A stretch of 63,440 bases of DNA from a virus, in IMG/VR virus record IMGVR_UViG_3300025133_007312, positions 1-63,440 of that record; one strand, given 5' to 3'. Under the pieces are notes generated by a model. That model did no database searches. It was not told the DNA's origin and saw only the letters and a list, made by a program, of their open reading frames with translations. Made by a program: the position numbers and the translations under genes. The stretch's first letter is position 1, and every line of letters begins with the position of its first letter. Positions 11,201 to 21,500 of this stretch are shown here, one piece after another.

Positions 11201-14200
11201 AATCTTAAATTAACATCGAGTTTATCCATTTCTTCCCGGTTAGCAATATCATTTAATAAATCTTCTATCAGTTGATCTGCTGGATCTTCGGGGCGAGTTC
11301 GGACAAAGGGGTTCGAAACTGGTAAACTGCGGGCAGCGCCGTAAGGACTATCAGGCATCGCAGTCGATATAGCTTGAACTTCATAAACAAGGGGACTTTC
11401 CGTATCCGCAGTCGGAAACTTAGACCAATATTTATTCCTCTCAAGCACATGACTCTCAACCATGTTCTTCATTCCATCTAAAAAGTTGGCAGATGCAGGT
11501 GCTAATTGCATTAGCATCACTGAAATTGAAGAATCGATCCATTTATAATATTCAAGAAACTTTTCAAAATCTGGATCGTTGGTCACATTTTGAAAATAAA
11601 GTTGGCGGAGTTTTTCTAAATTTTTGTACCCTTGGCGATAACGGTAAACAGGTTCGCCCATAATATTATTAAAATCTACAATAGTGGCAAACATGTTTAA
11701 CATATCTTTAGAAATCACATTATACATGCTCTTTTCAAAAGAGAAATAATAGTCAATAGGTCGAGATGAACGAGTAAATAACTCATCATCAGTTTCACTA
11801 ACAATAGAAACCATATTGGCGCTATTAATAAGTTCGGGTTTTTTCTGAATAGAGGAGTTTACATATTTTCTTGTAACAACAGAATCTCCAACAGGGAAAC
11901 CATGTCCATATCCGGGGTGTTGCATTTGAGTAATGCTGTCTAAAAACGAATATCCCGAAATATTTGCCGACCCAGAGGAGTAGTCAGGAACCACAAATAC
12001 GCCTGTGGTCCCAGTAACAGTTTCAAAATCCCAATTCATCGCTAATGTTTTAATGTCGGGAATATCATAAGGTGCAAGTCCCAATACAGTTCCTGAAACC
12101 GGGAGAAACTGATTATCTCCAGGTGATTTAACACCAAAATTAAAAGGATCTTTTGCATGAGATTTTAAATGCTCATTTTCAATTTTCTTTGCCCACACCC
12201 TACAACTAGAAATTTGAGCATTACATTTTTCCAATAATGTGCTTGTGAAATTTGTTTTATGAGCACCCACAAACATTCTCTTGTCCGCCTGAAGGAAACT
12301 TATACCGGAGGTATCAGAAATTGATGACGAAACGTCAAAACTATTAACAAGATCATCGAGCACATACTGAAAACCAGTAAACCTTACCGTATAGTTAGTG
12401 CTCGTGCTTCCAGAAACAGAACCAACAAAAGGATCTTCAGGATAAACTCTTAAAGATAGATTCCACTTAGAGTCGCTATATACACTTTTAAAAACACTGC
12501 TAGTTAATTCTGGCATAAAACCTCCCGCAGTGCCAGTTAAAACAAAGAATGCCTCATTCCTTTTTAAATTTTTTCTAACTGAATATATCTGAAAATTTCC
12601 AACATCTGGGGTTAACCAAGGTGGGTTACTTGCATCTGTCGTATGGGCACCAAAAATAGAAGAAGAGAGGAAATCAACTGAAAAAGAACCATCAATATTA
12701 TTAGGAGGGTTTGGTTTAAAGAACGCCTCACACTCAAACGTACTTCCAATATTTGCTGGAAGATCAGTGAAGTTAATAATTTCACTTTGGTCAGATGATG
12801 GTGCTGGTCTTTCTTGATATACTGTTGCCTCAAACCGATCAGGGTCAAAAAAGTCAATTGCTTTTTTTCTAACAACTGAATATCTTTCGTTCTCTCTTAA
12901 TTGATAATCGACATTATTTCCGTAAAGGTTAAGATTGACAATCGACTCATCAACACCAAAACACCTAATTAAATTTCTAAATGCTTTTTCTGTACCCTTT
13001 GATTTATAAATGTCTACAAGGTTATTATAGATATTCAAATAAATTAAGTTTTTGGTATCACTAAGTTTTGCTTCAAAATTTTCAGTTTCATTACGAGAAG
13101 CAAGGTATTCTAAAGCGGTGGCATTAGACAAAATCTCATCATTATCCATCCCAAAGGAGCGCAGGATTTCGGACATAAATGGTTGAGGTTTAGACCCACT
13201 AATCACAGTATCATATGAACGTGCCTTAACGTCTTTTAAAGCGCCCATCTGTAATTGTAGTTGGTCGAATTGACTACCCATTATCTGAGTTAGATTTCTA
13301 AGAGGGGAATTAGTTTTTGATTGATCTTCGTTGGTTATCCAACTTGGTAATGACCAATAAAGCGCAGAATTATTCTCAGCATCATAAAGTTTCCCTTGGT
13401 CAATATATGTGGTGCGTAAATCAGAAACTAGAGGGTTGGCAAGATATATAATCGGATCTTTAAATTCTGATGCTGCGGCGTCTGAAAGAACCATCGCAGA
13501 TCCTGTATTTCTCGACCCAACTGAGTATCCTGTCCAGGTTCCGTTAGAGGAGCGACCGGCATAATCTAAAACTACTGCGTCTTGAGAATCAATGGAGGAG
13601 GTATCTATGATGCCCTCATTAAACTTATAATAAATGCCCAAATCGGCATTATTGGAAAAATCGTATTTTTTTGATGAACTGACCGCTAATTCATAATCTG
13701 TATTGGTGCCGCCATTAATGCTGGTAAACCAGTTTTCTTGAATATCTTTTTCGGTCCTTGCGGTCTTCCAGATGCGGAAATCATCAAGAGATCCAGATAG
13801 TTTGCCAGCACCTTCTCCCGCATAATCAGGATTGGCGGAAAGCGCCCCCAAATACCCCACCATTGAACCTGTAATTTTACCAATTGAATCACCACCACCC
13901 ACAACGCTCCCCACTGTCTGGAATGCACCATTAACATAAAGGCGAGAGGACAAACTAGAACCATCATTTTTAAAAGTGAGTGCATAATGCCTCCATGTGT
14001 CATCATCTATAGGGTCGCCTGAGAGTATCAATTGATATTGGGAACTTACAGATCCCGATGTGAGATTGGCATATATGTTATTATCGGACACTCCCTCTAT
14101 AAACACCAAAAAACTGCCTTTCGATGCAGCATCTGATGAACCATTCCAAATATCTACGATAACTTGCCTATCTGATTGGGATCCTACATCAAAATCTGGT

Positions 14201-14778
14201 TTTTTCAACCAGAACTCGATGCTGAATCCTTTAGCGCCGTCTATGTCGATGTTTGTGTCCTGCCGAGAACCACTAGCATAAACATTTGATCCTGTAAAAT
14301 AATTTGATATTTTTTTAGTTGAATCATATCCAGGTGATTGGTTTGGTCCGCCGAAAAACTTAATATATTCTTGAGTTGTTGTAGGAGAAAAATCACCGGA
14401 ACCCCCACTGGTTATAGTTCCATAATCATATCCAATATTTACATAACCATTACTTCGGGGATATAAATTATCAAAAAAGTATTTATCGAGATAAGTGCCT
14501 GTTAATTCCCAATTAATTTTTTCACGATCTGAACCATCATAAGGATATTCATTAGTAATGTAGTCAATAGAGGTCTTATAATATTCTTCCGCTAACCCAT
14601 AAAAAGAAAAATTAGATGCAGTCGTAAAATCTACATTGGGTATAACCTGTTTTACTTGGGCGACTTTAGACTTAACGTAATCCGCCGATTCAATGGGATC
14701 ACCCACCTCACCCAAACTAGAGTCTGCTATAAGTTTGTTGCCTTGTCCCTTCTCAAATAAATCTTTAATATTTGCCAT
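5278..14778 (-). CDS. Giant baseplate-associated protein with LamG-like domain, 3166 aa
   Basis: This is the largest gene in the window. Residues about 185-345 look like a concanavalin A/LamG fold: SIEFWLKKP, then WRHYALTF, LYVNGAFQTVGSV and a closing LDDFRIWKTART strand. A second, weaker jelly-roll-like stretch occurs near residues 690-890 and ends in SSCRVWAKK. Such domains usually bind glycans, which suits a protein at the host-facing end of the tail. The rest is Ser, Thr, Tyr and Gly rich without clear family signatures. It comes after the gp6-like gene and the 488-aa gene, the region where T4-type phages keep gp7-gp10. Inferred role: baseplate wedge periphery or short fibre, possibly several T4 proteins merged into one chain. 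Confidence 0.75.
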   Translation of the reverse strand: MANIKDLFEKGQGNKLIADSSLGEVGDPIESADYVKSKVAQVKQVIPNVDFTTASNFSFYGLAEEYYKTSIDYITNEYPYDGSDREKINWELTGTYLDKYFFDNLYPRSNGYVNIGYDYGTITSGGSGDFSPTTTQEYIKFFGGPNQSPGYDSTKKISNYFTGSNVYASGSRQDTNIDIDGAKGFSIEFWLKKPDFDVGSQSDRQVIVDIWNGSSDAASKGSFLVFIEGVSDNNIYANLTSGSVSSQYQLILSGDPIDDDTWRHYALTFKNDGSSLSSRLYVNGAFQTVGSVVGGGDSIGKITGSMVGYLGALSANPDYAGEGAGKLSGSLDDFRIWKTARTEKDIQENWFTSINGGTNTDYELAVSSSKKYDFSNNADLGIYYKFNEGIIDTSSIDSQDAVVLDYAGRSSNGTWTGYSVGSRNTGSAMVLSDAAASEFKDPIIYLANPLVSDLRTTYIDQGKLYDAENNSALYWSLPSWITNEDQSKTNSPLRNLTQIMGSQFDQLQLQMGALKDVKARSYDTVISGSKPQPFMSEILRSFGMDNDEILSNATALEYLASRNETENFEAKLSDTKNLIYLNIYNNLVDIYKSKGTEKAFRNLIRCFGVDESIVNLNLYGNNVDYQLRENERYSVVRKKAIDFFDPDRFEATVYQERPAPSSDQSEIINFTDLPANIGSTFECEAFFKPNPPNNIDGSFSVDFLSSSIFGAHTTDASNPPWLTPDVGNFQIYSVRKNLKRNEAFFVLTGTAGGFMPELTSSVFKSVYSDSKWNLSLRVYPEDPFVGSVSGSTSTNYTVRFTGFQYVLDDLVNSFDVSSSISDTSGISFLQADKRMFVGAHKTNFTSTLLEKCNAQISSCRVWAKKIENEHLKSHAKDPFNFGVKSPGDNQFLPVSGTVLGLAPYDIPDIKTLAMNWDFETVTGTTGVFVVPDYSSGSANISGYSFLDSITQMQHPGYGHGFPVGDSVVTRKYVNSSIQKKPELINSANMVSIVSETDDELFTRSSRPIDYYFSFEKSMYNVISKDMLNMFATIVDFNNIMGEPVYRYRQGYKNLEKLRQLYFQNVTNDPDFEKFLEYYKWIDSSISVMLMQLAPASANFLDGMKNMVESHVLERNKYWSKFPTADTESPLVYEVQAISTAMPDSPYGAARSLPVSNPFVRTRPEDPADQLIEDLLNDIANREEMDKLDVNLRLSEIAKIIGPDSISKYTSSIKEAMKARNEEIREGRTRAVSVSSIVSESPIIYEGGSNTTNQQKHIDYTKDELKLATNITLSAPSSDVVLTKFNSPVQKLKGKGKTFFKLQNSTNPLGYSSQKGDTIAPFSLYSSSADTGYIQQVRNNYTPVNGTFPSGVTASINITNYHDDSYHQGGIPIQGPFTQEHVGGRQARHQGIVTTPQTDGDLRGESWNLDITGNAIQLTPRSYSQARATRFREGTAKKPVNIRNIKYNTGSQTIGNYSEDYEILQTSGRTINNRYFIETEGATLTNASSSYVKDLFDYEMPRYDLTGTNKSIFVERFSAPGGPETTAGGLNVFGAEYSVYNTLNYRNLTVRRALDGWYSEYTGRFGIKSGSSVSADGYDTNAAYDKTNRNPRHVVTQESTCSVIYDNWWVQHAIPQSVFQYAWVTASVSKSACNTFGYVTPFTIPSGTTSTTQSAVPFLQSTNLWVGHPDSALSNSVTCSYNGLFTVAGIQFPGDYMEGYANQLTSSTNTISPGEYFASNSGISRDIPYYFLNLNGPYQYPSWKQSRTGETPIARYHKKNNILSVSPAPSVVTLPDGNGPGQVAQYLDRRPSAFKNFVEPPVSFKNKSLESIVGDNEGNRTTIVHPYGNKKQYFSQPIGNSGSITDYIGFVEPNTQEMYDQIIDANNITLVQNKYGEIIYPRDALTGLAKTRTRTDYAETATVTDGSASFSTGSNGIDRGPLLRRSMWRDQADLRNRRISFEGTEYTPAQYPGDTHTLTSSVMPFVYTTLPNSQGYLDGAATSIYGMGSTPLTFCDTVWGDGTYVWWLINPQSLFPPNSDVDDYLSGSEYIISLFPDTGELNSPNWQTIAGYVGISSGSSVTGSWAHQTTFYPTASAYYYHRSKTIGQDQTASLNKLAWKTAQLAGKNPWFDSYEDYSQDISKVAPNFTILPEFRISEHMDYYSEFNFRKNNDKFLTLNGAPITSSALIESSGEARGFNESFFNDYSNTDFQNYFGEFSSDLDLGHISLTCNGVKKLLPYNGFYPSQRSLQLATLFSQSVGPYISGLGWRDGLAITSSFENSGALALQSALQPYYAPGIMYNTIKSGIAVDWAAYTSSVGDASNDTDANTFGINLSSSANYRIPFESILDPLSDIGIPSNSGSAVNTKLSLLYPTYTGLQQYANGVLDTGSRGFQQPREPYVYMNTDARTQGISSAEYNLYRLGINNFLAEIPTFFLEGARLKSIKSQRQDEISLVSGTAYYINLTVEKDKGVIMIDDYLNEPNNGQPYTITQYRTYNGQFFGPPVSGGYNSDEYLFNEDCPLYFDTLPEYGYFMFTENAGDPLYAPYTPPYFYGKSTATIKYVADEEDEKGNFSYKKMFEKSEIDYGNEGLYDNFTKLQKRSNFISWVTSSSGGATGVFECSSSAIGEYFSLRKTSAAVAWDLGAISANSRSVNIGQFFEWQVPQEDKNVFVGLNDNPHASASYPDVNYAIQSSADSKTGGSQIYIWEDGSNVFNPSLPYQAGGWFRILIEDNGILKYQYCPQTSQADTSYPNGNPRVGDNDTVNGAQTLYKYGDPTLWETLYTSTVVVTGTLYPDVTIREESGSITYAQVSTTDRITYPAEEGAMQLSASINTFGILTEKQSRFDDKGNLLEVVDAPDESRNRWIISPKMETPVLDFSNQPRVEQFGRGMWSGYGQLLTSSNGVTFGIEETFKEGYNPGSASLLQKCFDTPQIRKVGEVADVKKISEAIIAIPYSPSAYARSSKYAQTTPVLDRNFFRIKTRTYDFYKKWYEQNKEDNLFNIPTDNDGNAKPSESITKMLSLMDNYVIPPELDFMTYGKGRSKINPFAMYIFEFNHYLNAQDLADIWQGIMPRISTNPEMSDPSIDDNTFSHPTGNDEFFHGKQLPPDTRWMVFKVKKRASYNYFDVTPSNSDDEQFNLAFSLGKKKLPYSYNWPYDFFSLVELAQIETENTFVLPGSEISEDDT

Positions 14779-14792
14779 TTTTCTTGTTCCGT

Positions 14793-16259
14793 TTACTCAA
14801 CTCTAAAATTAAAAATCTGCTTTTGTTCTTGGTACGAACCGTCGATATAATATAGAAACCGGATACTATATAAATAACCAGACTCTAATAAACTCATATC
14901 TAGATCAAAATAACTCCCACTCACGTCGTAAGAGAGTTTTGTATGATTGGCACTACCTGTCCCGTAGGATATAACATCCTTGTTATCTATAACACGGACT
15001 ACCTTATAAAAGGCATCTTCAATAAAATAATTTTGTATCGCAGTAGAAGCAACGGTATAAATGGTCGGACTCCAATTTTTGAGTCGGGTAAATAATCTTA
15101 ATCGTGCGCCCGCGTCATCACGACTATAAGAATTTTTTAAATTAGTGATTGTCGTTACATATTGTGGTATATTATAATAATCAGAAGGATCATGTGTCGA
15201 AGTAGAAAAACTTCCGGTATTATAATACGTTGAACCGCTATACCACTTATCGTAGACGGTACTCGCAGTTGTATAAAGGGCGAATGAAGCAGAATAAATT
15301 CCCGTTGAAACATATCCGCCCGTTATTGGATTGGTTGGGGTGGGCGTTAATTCTTCGCCACTGGCGGTTGCGGTATGAAGTGTTACATAAATAGAACCTG
15401 TCTCCACATCATTTATGTTAGTTAACTGTCCTCGATGATAATTGTAAATATAGAGAGTGTTTAAATTATTTGCTGAACTCAAGGCAGAACTTGATACAAC
15501 AAAATTTCCTCGATTGTCTTTTTTGCTACTGTCCCAGCGTGCCTCTATAATAGGTCTGCTAAAAAAGTATTCACTGCCCCTAGCAGAGAATCTTTTTGTG
15601 TAATAAGACTGATTGCCACCTTCTTGACTTCCCGTGAGAAATACACCTACGCCATAGTTGCCCAATCCACTTGCACCAGTGCCCTTAATCCACTGTTCAA
15701 CCAATCCGGTCACATCAACCTCTAAATCTTCAGTGCCCTCTTGAAATGTTTGAGAATAATTAAATTCCGCATATGCAGATGCAGTCAAAAAATCTCCACC
15801 TTCGTTAGTCCAAGGTGAATGGGCGCGAGCATTAATCCAGTTGGAACCAGTGCCATCATAAGTTAAATCGGAATAGTTGTCTAAATCAACCCCATTTCCC
15901 TCTTCCCAGGATTGAGATACAGGCGAAGCAAGAAGGGTAAAGTTTTTTGGGAGTGTCTGATCGTGAACCACATTAGACATGCGCAAATAAAAATTAACGC
16001 TACCACTAGCGGGGATCTTACTATTGTTCCGATCTTCTAAAATGGTAGTAACACCATTTAAAACTGAGGATGTTACTGGAAATTGTACTAGCACTCGTGC
16101 CGCCTCAAGAGAGGAACTTGATGCCTGTGCGTAAATGGAAAAAACTTCTAGGGTATCTGCCAGTCCTGTATTGCTTCCGGTGCCACGAGTGACCAAATTA
16201 GAGGTGTAGGCATTTGTCAAGGTGTTATTTTTGTCTGCAAAATATCTTTTTATGCCCAT
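14793..16259 (-). CDS. DNRLRE-like beta-sandwich virion protein, 488 aa
   Basis: The N-terminal 240 residues follow the pattern of DNRLRE-type carbohydrate-binding modules: an opening stretch with many Asn/Ser residues, then RVLVQFPV, a central FYLRMSN strand, WEEGNG, and VDVTGLVEQWIKG. The C-terminal half is another Tyr/Ser-rich beta region. The ATG overlaps the TAA of the gp6-like gene (TAATG), so it is translated with the baseplate wedge genes. This suggests an adhesin or decoration protein on the baseplate that binds a polysaccharide; this is inference from fold pattern and position. Confidence 0.65.
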   Translation of the reverse strand: MGIKRYFADKNNTLTNAYTSNLVTRGTGSNTGLADTLEVFSIYAQASSSSLEAARVLVQFPVTSSVLNGVTTILEDRNNSKIPASGSVNFYLRMSNVVHDQTLPKNFTLLASPVSQSWEEGNGVDLDNYSDLTYDGTGSNWINARAHSPWTNEGGDFLTASAYAEFNYSQTFQEGTEDLEVDVTGLVEQWIKGTGASGLGNYGVGVFLTGSQEGGNQSYYTKRFSARGSEYFFSRPIIEARWDSSKKDNRGNFVVSSSALSSANNLNTLYIYNYHRGQLTNINDVETGSIYVTLHTATASGEELTPTPTNPITGGYVSTGIYSASFALYTTASTVYDKWYSGSTYYNTGSFSTSTHDPSDYYNIPQYVTTITNLKNSYSRDDAGARLRLFTRLKNWSPTIYTVASTAIQNYFIEDAFYKVVRVIDNKDVISYGTGSANHTKLSYDVSGSYFDLDMSLLESGYLYSIRFLYYIDGSYQEQKQIFNFRVE

Positions 16260-18061
16260 TATTTTATTGTCCCCTTAATATCATTTTGGGGAAATTTAAT
16301 TTCGAACACCACATTATCTGGCGCAATCAAATATCTCCCATCGTCAGAATAACTATCATCAATATTAAATGCTTGATCGGAGTAATTTAATCCCGATTTA
16401 TGAACAATCTTTACACGCGAAACATCCACAATACTATCTAATTTATTTAATCTACTATAAATTTCAGTAACCGAAAAGGGTTCACCAATATCTAATTTTC
16501 TATTATAAAACTCTGTTAATTCTTCAATGGCGTCTGTTAACACATCAAATTTATTTGCTTCTAAATTTGCGATTGCGGTGAATTGTATTCCCAAATTTAC
16601 AATTTTTGCATCTAAAATATCAACTGTATCATTAATCATTCTACTAGAATTTATCCATGTTTTTAAGTTTTCTTTAATAGTGTTATTAGTCTGGATTAAT
16701 CGCCCATAATTATCTTCAGAGGTCACATATAAATTTAGATTTCTTTTCAAAGAAGACGGATCTCGTCTTATAGAAACTCTTTTGATCGCTCCAAATTGGG
16801 GTGGCATCGAATAACACATAATCTTGTAATCTTCCTGGGTTACTGCGCGGTTTTGTGAAGTGAAAGAACTATATATACGATTTTTTAATTCCTGCACTGT
16901 GGGAAGTGTAACATCTCCCACAATAGGATTTTCATTGTTAACTTCCAAAGAAGATATTACAGTCTCAACTTCAGTTGCATTTAAAGATGATTCATCGCTA
17001 AACTCAAAAATAGGAGAACCTATATTAACCACAGAGTTTGCTGAAGAATTGCAATTTGTTGATTCATTAGTTCGATAGGTTACAGTTAGGACAGTATTTG
17101 CAGGCGCAACACCTAATTTATCCGTCTTTAATAAGTTATAGGGATCAAAATTAGTATCTGAATAGTAGTCTCGACCGTGTTTATTTAAAACTATCTTGCT
17201 GGGATCTATTAAAGGTTCTACATTATTTTCGGTGATTTCTTGACCAAATCCAAATTGAATAGCGGTAGTTCTTCGATTTCTCTCTATAACAAACCTTCGC
17301 GGGACGACAAAGGGGCGTAAATTTGCTTGCGTAATGGTACTATTGTCTCCTGTATTTGTGGTTGCTCGATAAACTACATCTTGAGAGAGGTAATCCACTT
17401 CATAATATTCATTACCCTCAGAATCAGTTACTGATACTATCTCACTTATATTGGGCGCGGCAAGTTCTAATTTTAAGAATTTTTGAAATGTGCCCACGGT
17501 AATCTCTTCTCTCTCAACGATACCAGAAATTACTTTTCCTGATGTTCGGATGGCGTAGGAGAGGGGAACGCCAGTTGTGTTATTTACGCGCCCTACAACA
17601 ATCTCATTATTGGGATCTGCAAAATTAACATCTTCGGTAAGAGAAAATCCATTTCCATTAGTAGACGAAAACGTTGATCCCTTTTTTAAAATAGGCATAT
17701 AATCAGTGTCAGGAATAGCACCACTGGATAGTGACGGGATAATAATATATAAATCTACTTCTCCAAAAGATGAAGGGTTGCCTTGGAATTTATATCCTAA
17801 CTGCTTTCCAATTTTTATTATATTTTCATATTCTATGGCGGTATCCAAAAAGGTTTCATTTACACTATAGTCCAGATAGAAAGAAAGAATGTCGCCAATA
17901 TAAGAAACAGAATCGAGCATTAATGAACCAAATCCTGCTTCGCTAAAATCTTTAAATGTGTTTGGGTAATATCTTTTAGCGTAGTCGGTAAGATCTCGCC
18001 TTATGGAATTAAAATCTCTAGAGGTATATTTTATTAATGGATATTTTTTATTAGCAGGCAA
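16259..18061 (-). CDS. gp6: Baseplate wedge protein, T4 gp6-like (baseplate J family), 600 aa
   Basis: The N-terminus (YTSRDFNSIRRDLTDYAKRY, then FSEAGFGSLMLDSVSYIGDI) is the hallmark of T4 gp6/baseplate J-type proteins, and the length is close to T4 gp6 (660 aa). In T4, gp6 forms the ring that ties the baseplate wedges to the hub. The gene follows the gp25-like gene, the same order as T4. The start is a TTG at 18061, supported by a GGGAG Shine-Dalgarno about nine bases upstream and by the absence of any ATG in the conserved N-terminal region. The C-terminal domain (after residue 380) contains the usual QNRAVTQEDYK segment. Confidence 0.9.
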   Translation of the reverse strand: MPANKKYPLIKYTSRDFNSIRRDLTDYAKRYYPNTFKDFSEAGFGSLMLDSVSYIGDILSFYLDYSVNETFLDTAIEYENIIKIGKQLGYKFQGNPSSFGEVDLYIIIPSLSSGAIPDTDYMPILKKGSTFSSTNGNGFSLTEDVNFADPNNEIVVGRVNNTTGVPLSYAIRTSGKVISGIVEREEITVGTFQKFLKLELAAPNISEIVSVTDSEGNEYYEVDYLSQDVVYRATTNTGDNSTITQANLRPFVVPRRFVIERNRRTTAIQFGFGQEITENNVEPLIDPSKIVLNKHGRDYYSDTNFDPYNLLKTDKLGVAPANTVLTVTYRTNESTNCNSSANSVVNIGSPIFEFSDESSLNATEVETVISSLEVNNENPIVGDVTLPTVQELKNRIYSSFTSQNRAVTQEDYKIMCYSMPPQFGAIKRVSIRRDPSSLKRNLNLYVTSEDNYGRLIQTNNTIKENLKTWINSSRMINDTVDILDAKIVNLGIQFTAIANLEANKFDVLTDAIEELTEFYNRKLDIGEPFSVTEIYSRLNKLDSIVDVSRVKIVHKSGLNYSDQAFNIDDSYSDDGRYLIAPDNVVFEIKFPQNDIKGTIK

Positions 18062-18082
18062 CTTATTAATCTCCCAAAATAA

Positions 18083-18478
18083 TTAGTCGGTTGGCAAAGT
18101 TATTTCAACAGTGTCCGTAGTTTCTAAAGGAGTGATGTTGTAAGATATTTTAACACCTAAAAAATTAGTGTCGAAATTAGGTTCATTGTTGGTGGCAGAA
18201 TTAAAAGTAATGTCCACCACTTCTATATAAGGCAAATATCTCGACACTTGACTCTTTATCCTCCCAGAAATGCTCGAATATAAAAGAGGGTTATCCAATT
18301 CAAACAAAAATTGACTTAATCCCACCCCAAAATTAATATCCATAACTCGTTCACCTGGACTTGTCAAAATTAAATTTTTAAAGTTTTGTCTTACAAGTTC
18401 CTGGTAAGAAGTTATTAGGTCAAAATCGTTAGTTGCGCCCCTCGTGAGGGGAAGTTTTGGTGTTAGTCCACTAGGCAC
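18083..18478 (-). CDS. gp25: Baseplate wedge protein, T4 gp25-like, 131 aa
   Basis: This is a short protein of the gp25/W family: an N-terminal arm, then the conserved segment QNFKNLILTSPGERVMDINF, followed by LSQFLFEL and a closing beta region ending DTVEITLPTD. The family forms the inner part of the wedge and touches the sheath. Length matches T4 gp25 (132 aa). The start is GTG at 18478 with a GGAGAG ribosome site about six bases upstream. It precedes the gp6-like gene by 21 bp, the canonical gp25-gp6 order. Confidence 0.9.
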   Translation of the reverse strand: MPSGLTPKLPLTRGATNDFDLITSYQELVRQNFKNLILTSPGERVMDINFGVGLSQFLFELDNPLLYSSISGRIKSQVSRYLPYIEVVDITFNSATNNEPNFDTNFLGVKISYNITPLETTDTVEITLPTD

Positions 18479-18543
18479 TATATCTCTCCATTATTTTAAT
18501 TAGAGGGAATATAAAGTTTTTATTCTAGAAACTTCCAAAAGAA

Positions 18544-21500
18544 CTACTCCTCCTCATTTCTGGTCGATAGTCCTGCTCGGGTAGAACGATGTGGGTCTGT
18601 TGCAGATTCTGTAACTCCCCATGATCTCGACCCTTGGTTGGGCGTCTCTGATGGTTCTTCCATGGATTCCTCCGCATCGGAAGATGTTCTTCGAGGGTCG
18701 CTAGGATTGGCAGCGGAAGATGTTCTTCGAGGGTCGCTAGGATTGGCAGAAGTATTTTCGCCCGGTTCATGACTTGCGCCGGGAAGTCCCTCCTCGGCAG
18801 CGGTTCCCTCGGATGAAGACGGGCGGGCATTGTCAACCGTTTGTTGTGTTGCGGGTGATGAAGGTCCAACAACCGCACCAGGTGTTGGGGCGATATTTGT
18901 AGCACGAGACGCAGCATAATAAGCATTAAGTACCGACGCATTAGACCCAGGAGGGGGTAATCCCAAATCGGCACTACAGTTTTCATCGGATTCACCTATG
19001 TTTTTTGTATTAGAAGATTTTTTGCCATTTAGCATATCATTAATCCAATCCGATGGGGGCATTGAATTTAACCAATTGGGTTCTGGTTTATAATCTAGTG
19101 CCCAATAAACAAACCCAAAGGGGATAGTAAGGGGGGGACCAAAAAAGAAAGGTGCAAAAATAGTTGCGGGCAATAATGCCAAAGAGACTGCCCATATTTG
19201 AGGTTCTGGGATAAAGTTTTCCTCAATCGGGTCGAAAAGAGAGGCATCCGGTTTTGATGGAAGAACAGCATTCTTGCTCTTACAAGAACCAGGACCCACC
19301 AAGTCAGTGCATGTGGTTCCGGTTGCCCATTCCTCACCAGTCTCATATAAAGCCGTCGCCAAATCAGAGATGCCGCTTGCCGTATCGGAAACTGCCTGTG
19401 ATGATTGGTTTATGAGTTGTTGAGACTGCGCAATAAATTTGTTCACTACATGAATTAAGTCGATAATTCGTTTAGATAAAAGAATATTAATATCAGCGGT
19501 TTCCATAAACCCCTTGAAGATTAGAACCGATGATTTGAGTATCATCATCGCCATTTGCCCCGCAAGACCCTTAATGTCAAACCCGTTTAACATACTTTCC
19601 ATCATCTCTCTATTGGATGGCGCACATTTTGACTTTTCATAATTGCCACTATCCAAAAGAATAAACAATAATTGCCTTAACTCTTCTTTAGTCGCATCAA
19701 AAACAGTATCTACATTTTTAATAGTGGAGAGATAAGTGTTTGAGTAAATATTATTAATCCCTAACATCCTATCAACGGGAAAAAGATACTTAAATAAGAG
19801 AGCGTAATCTTCTGTTTGATTTAATTGTGAAATGAGGGTTCTTAAGTTGCGTTGATAAACTGATTTAAAAAATTTTGAATAAACAGGGGTCGCCTCAACC
19901 AAAAACCCATTATCATCTAATTGAGGAGTAGAGTTCTTTTCATAACTAGATCGTGCATCTCTCATGGAAGTGTGCATATTAAATGGCATCTCCACTCCCG
20001 TAATAGGAATAATATTTACAGTTCTTGTCGCGCCATTAGCAGATTCCTTTATATAATATGATTTTGTATTTTTAATAGTGGAATTAGAGATAAACGAGCG
20101 ATGGTCGTGCAACTGAGAATCTTGATCAATTATCTTTGCTGAATCTTGGGGATCTATTAATTTAATGGGCATAACATAAGAAAGTCTAAATCCAAGATGA
20201 AGTTCCTCAAAATAGTCCCCTAGGATCTGATTACTAAATTCATATTCTCGTACTTGTGGATTTTGTGGTAAGTTGGCACCACATGCATCAGCAAGAGCAC
20301 TTTCAGAATTAATTATATCCCGATGCTCAATTCTGCCGCCAGATGCAATTGCCTGAATAAAATCATCGAACTCATCAATATTAATAATTCCTGTACGAGC
20401 CCATTCAGATCCTGCTTTGGCAGTCGTTACGAGGAGTTTATTATTAATTTTTTGAGTCATTCCTGCGGCAGTTGTACTTGCATTAATAGGATCATTGGGG
20501 TCCGTATTTAATTCTACCGCCCTTATATAAGGTTCCAATACCAATCCACCGTTTCCATAATCACTAGTTGGGGGAACTTCCATTGGGCGGCGAGGGGGTG
20601 GTAAATCGTTCACACGACTAAGAAGATCACTTCTTAACTTTAATCTTTCCTGTTCTGCATTTGATAAATCTCGAAATGCATTTTCCCACTCATTAATCCA
20701 CTTATCATATTGCTGTTCTACTCGCTCATGAATCCTTGAGTCAGCAATAACTTGTGCCCGTTCCCACTTCAAAACGTGTAAAATAGATAAAGGATCTAAG
20801 TCCAGAAGGGACGGTGCTGAATATGAACCTACGTCGATGTGTGCTATTGCATGATAAAAGGTCTTTAAATGAAATAGATCGCGAGTTCCATCTGGATTTA
20901 AAATAGAAGAAGCATTAGAAACGGGATTGGCAAAGAGTGCCATAGAATGTTGAGCGTTATCAAGATCAGTAAATACCGGGACTCGTTGAAAAGTTCTTGC
21001 CGGTCCCCAATAACGCCATGGATCTCTCAAAACTGCTACCCGACTGGCAGGATCATTTTCAAGAGCAGCGCGATCACTAGAACGCATAACAGTGGGGGCG
21101 AAACCAAAGCGGAATTCAACGCCATTAAAATCTTTTAAATACCGTGGTAAAAAGTTGGGAACGAGTGTGGGGCGGATAATTTCAGACAATCCAATATATC
21201 CTTGGGGGTTGCCCCAAACGGCTCGTTCTCCGCTTTCTGGGAGGTAATTCCCAATTCTCAAATAATAAGGATCTTCTCTCCATAATTTAAACCTAGGTTG
21301 GTCAGTATCAAAATAAGAGGCATCTGGGGCACTATAAGACCTTCCATAGTCATCTCCATCGAACTCAATCTCTCTACGTCGCTGTTGCCAAGAGGTCACG
21401 CCTTCCAAAACTTCGTCTCTTACACCTGAAGTGCCTATACTTACTGCACTTAAACTTCCCCGATTTAAAACGCCTTCCATCCGGGTAATCTCTGAATGAT

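Noticed and set aside
18525-18995. 156-residue open frame on the minus strand in another frame
   Set aside because: It lies inside the tail of the 2766-aa gene, is Arg/Pro/His rich with no family pattern, and its length follows from the low-complexity sequence of that tail.
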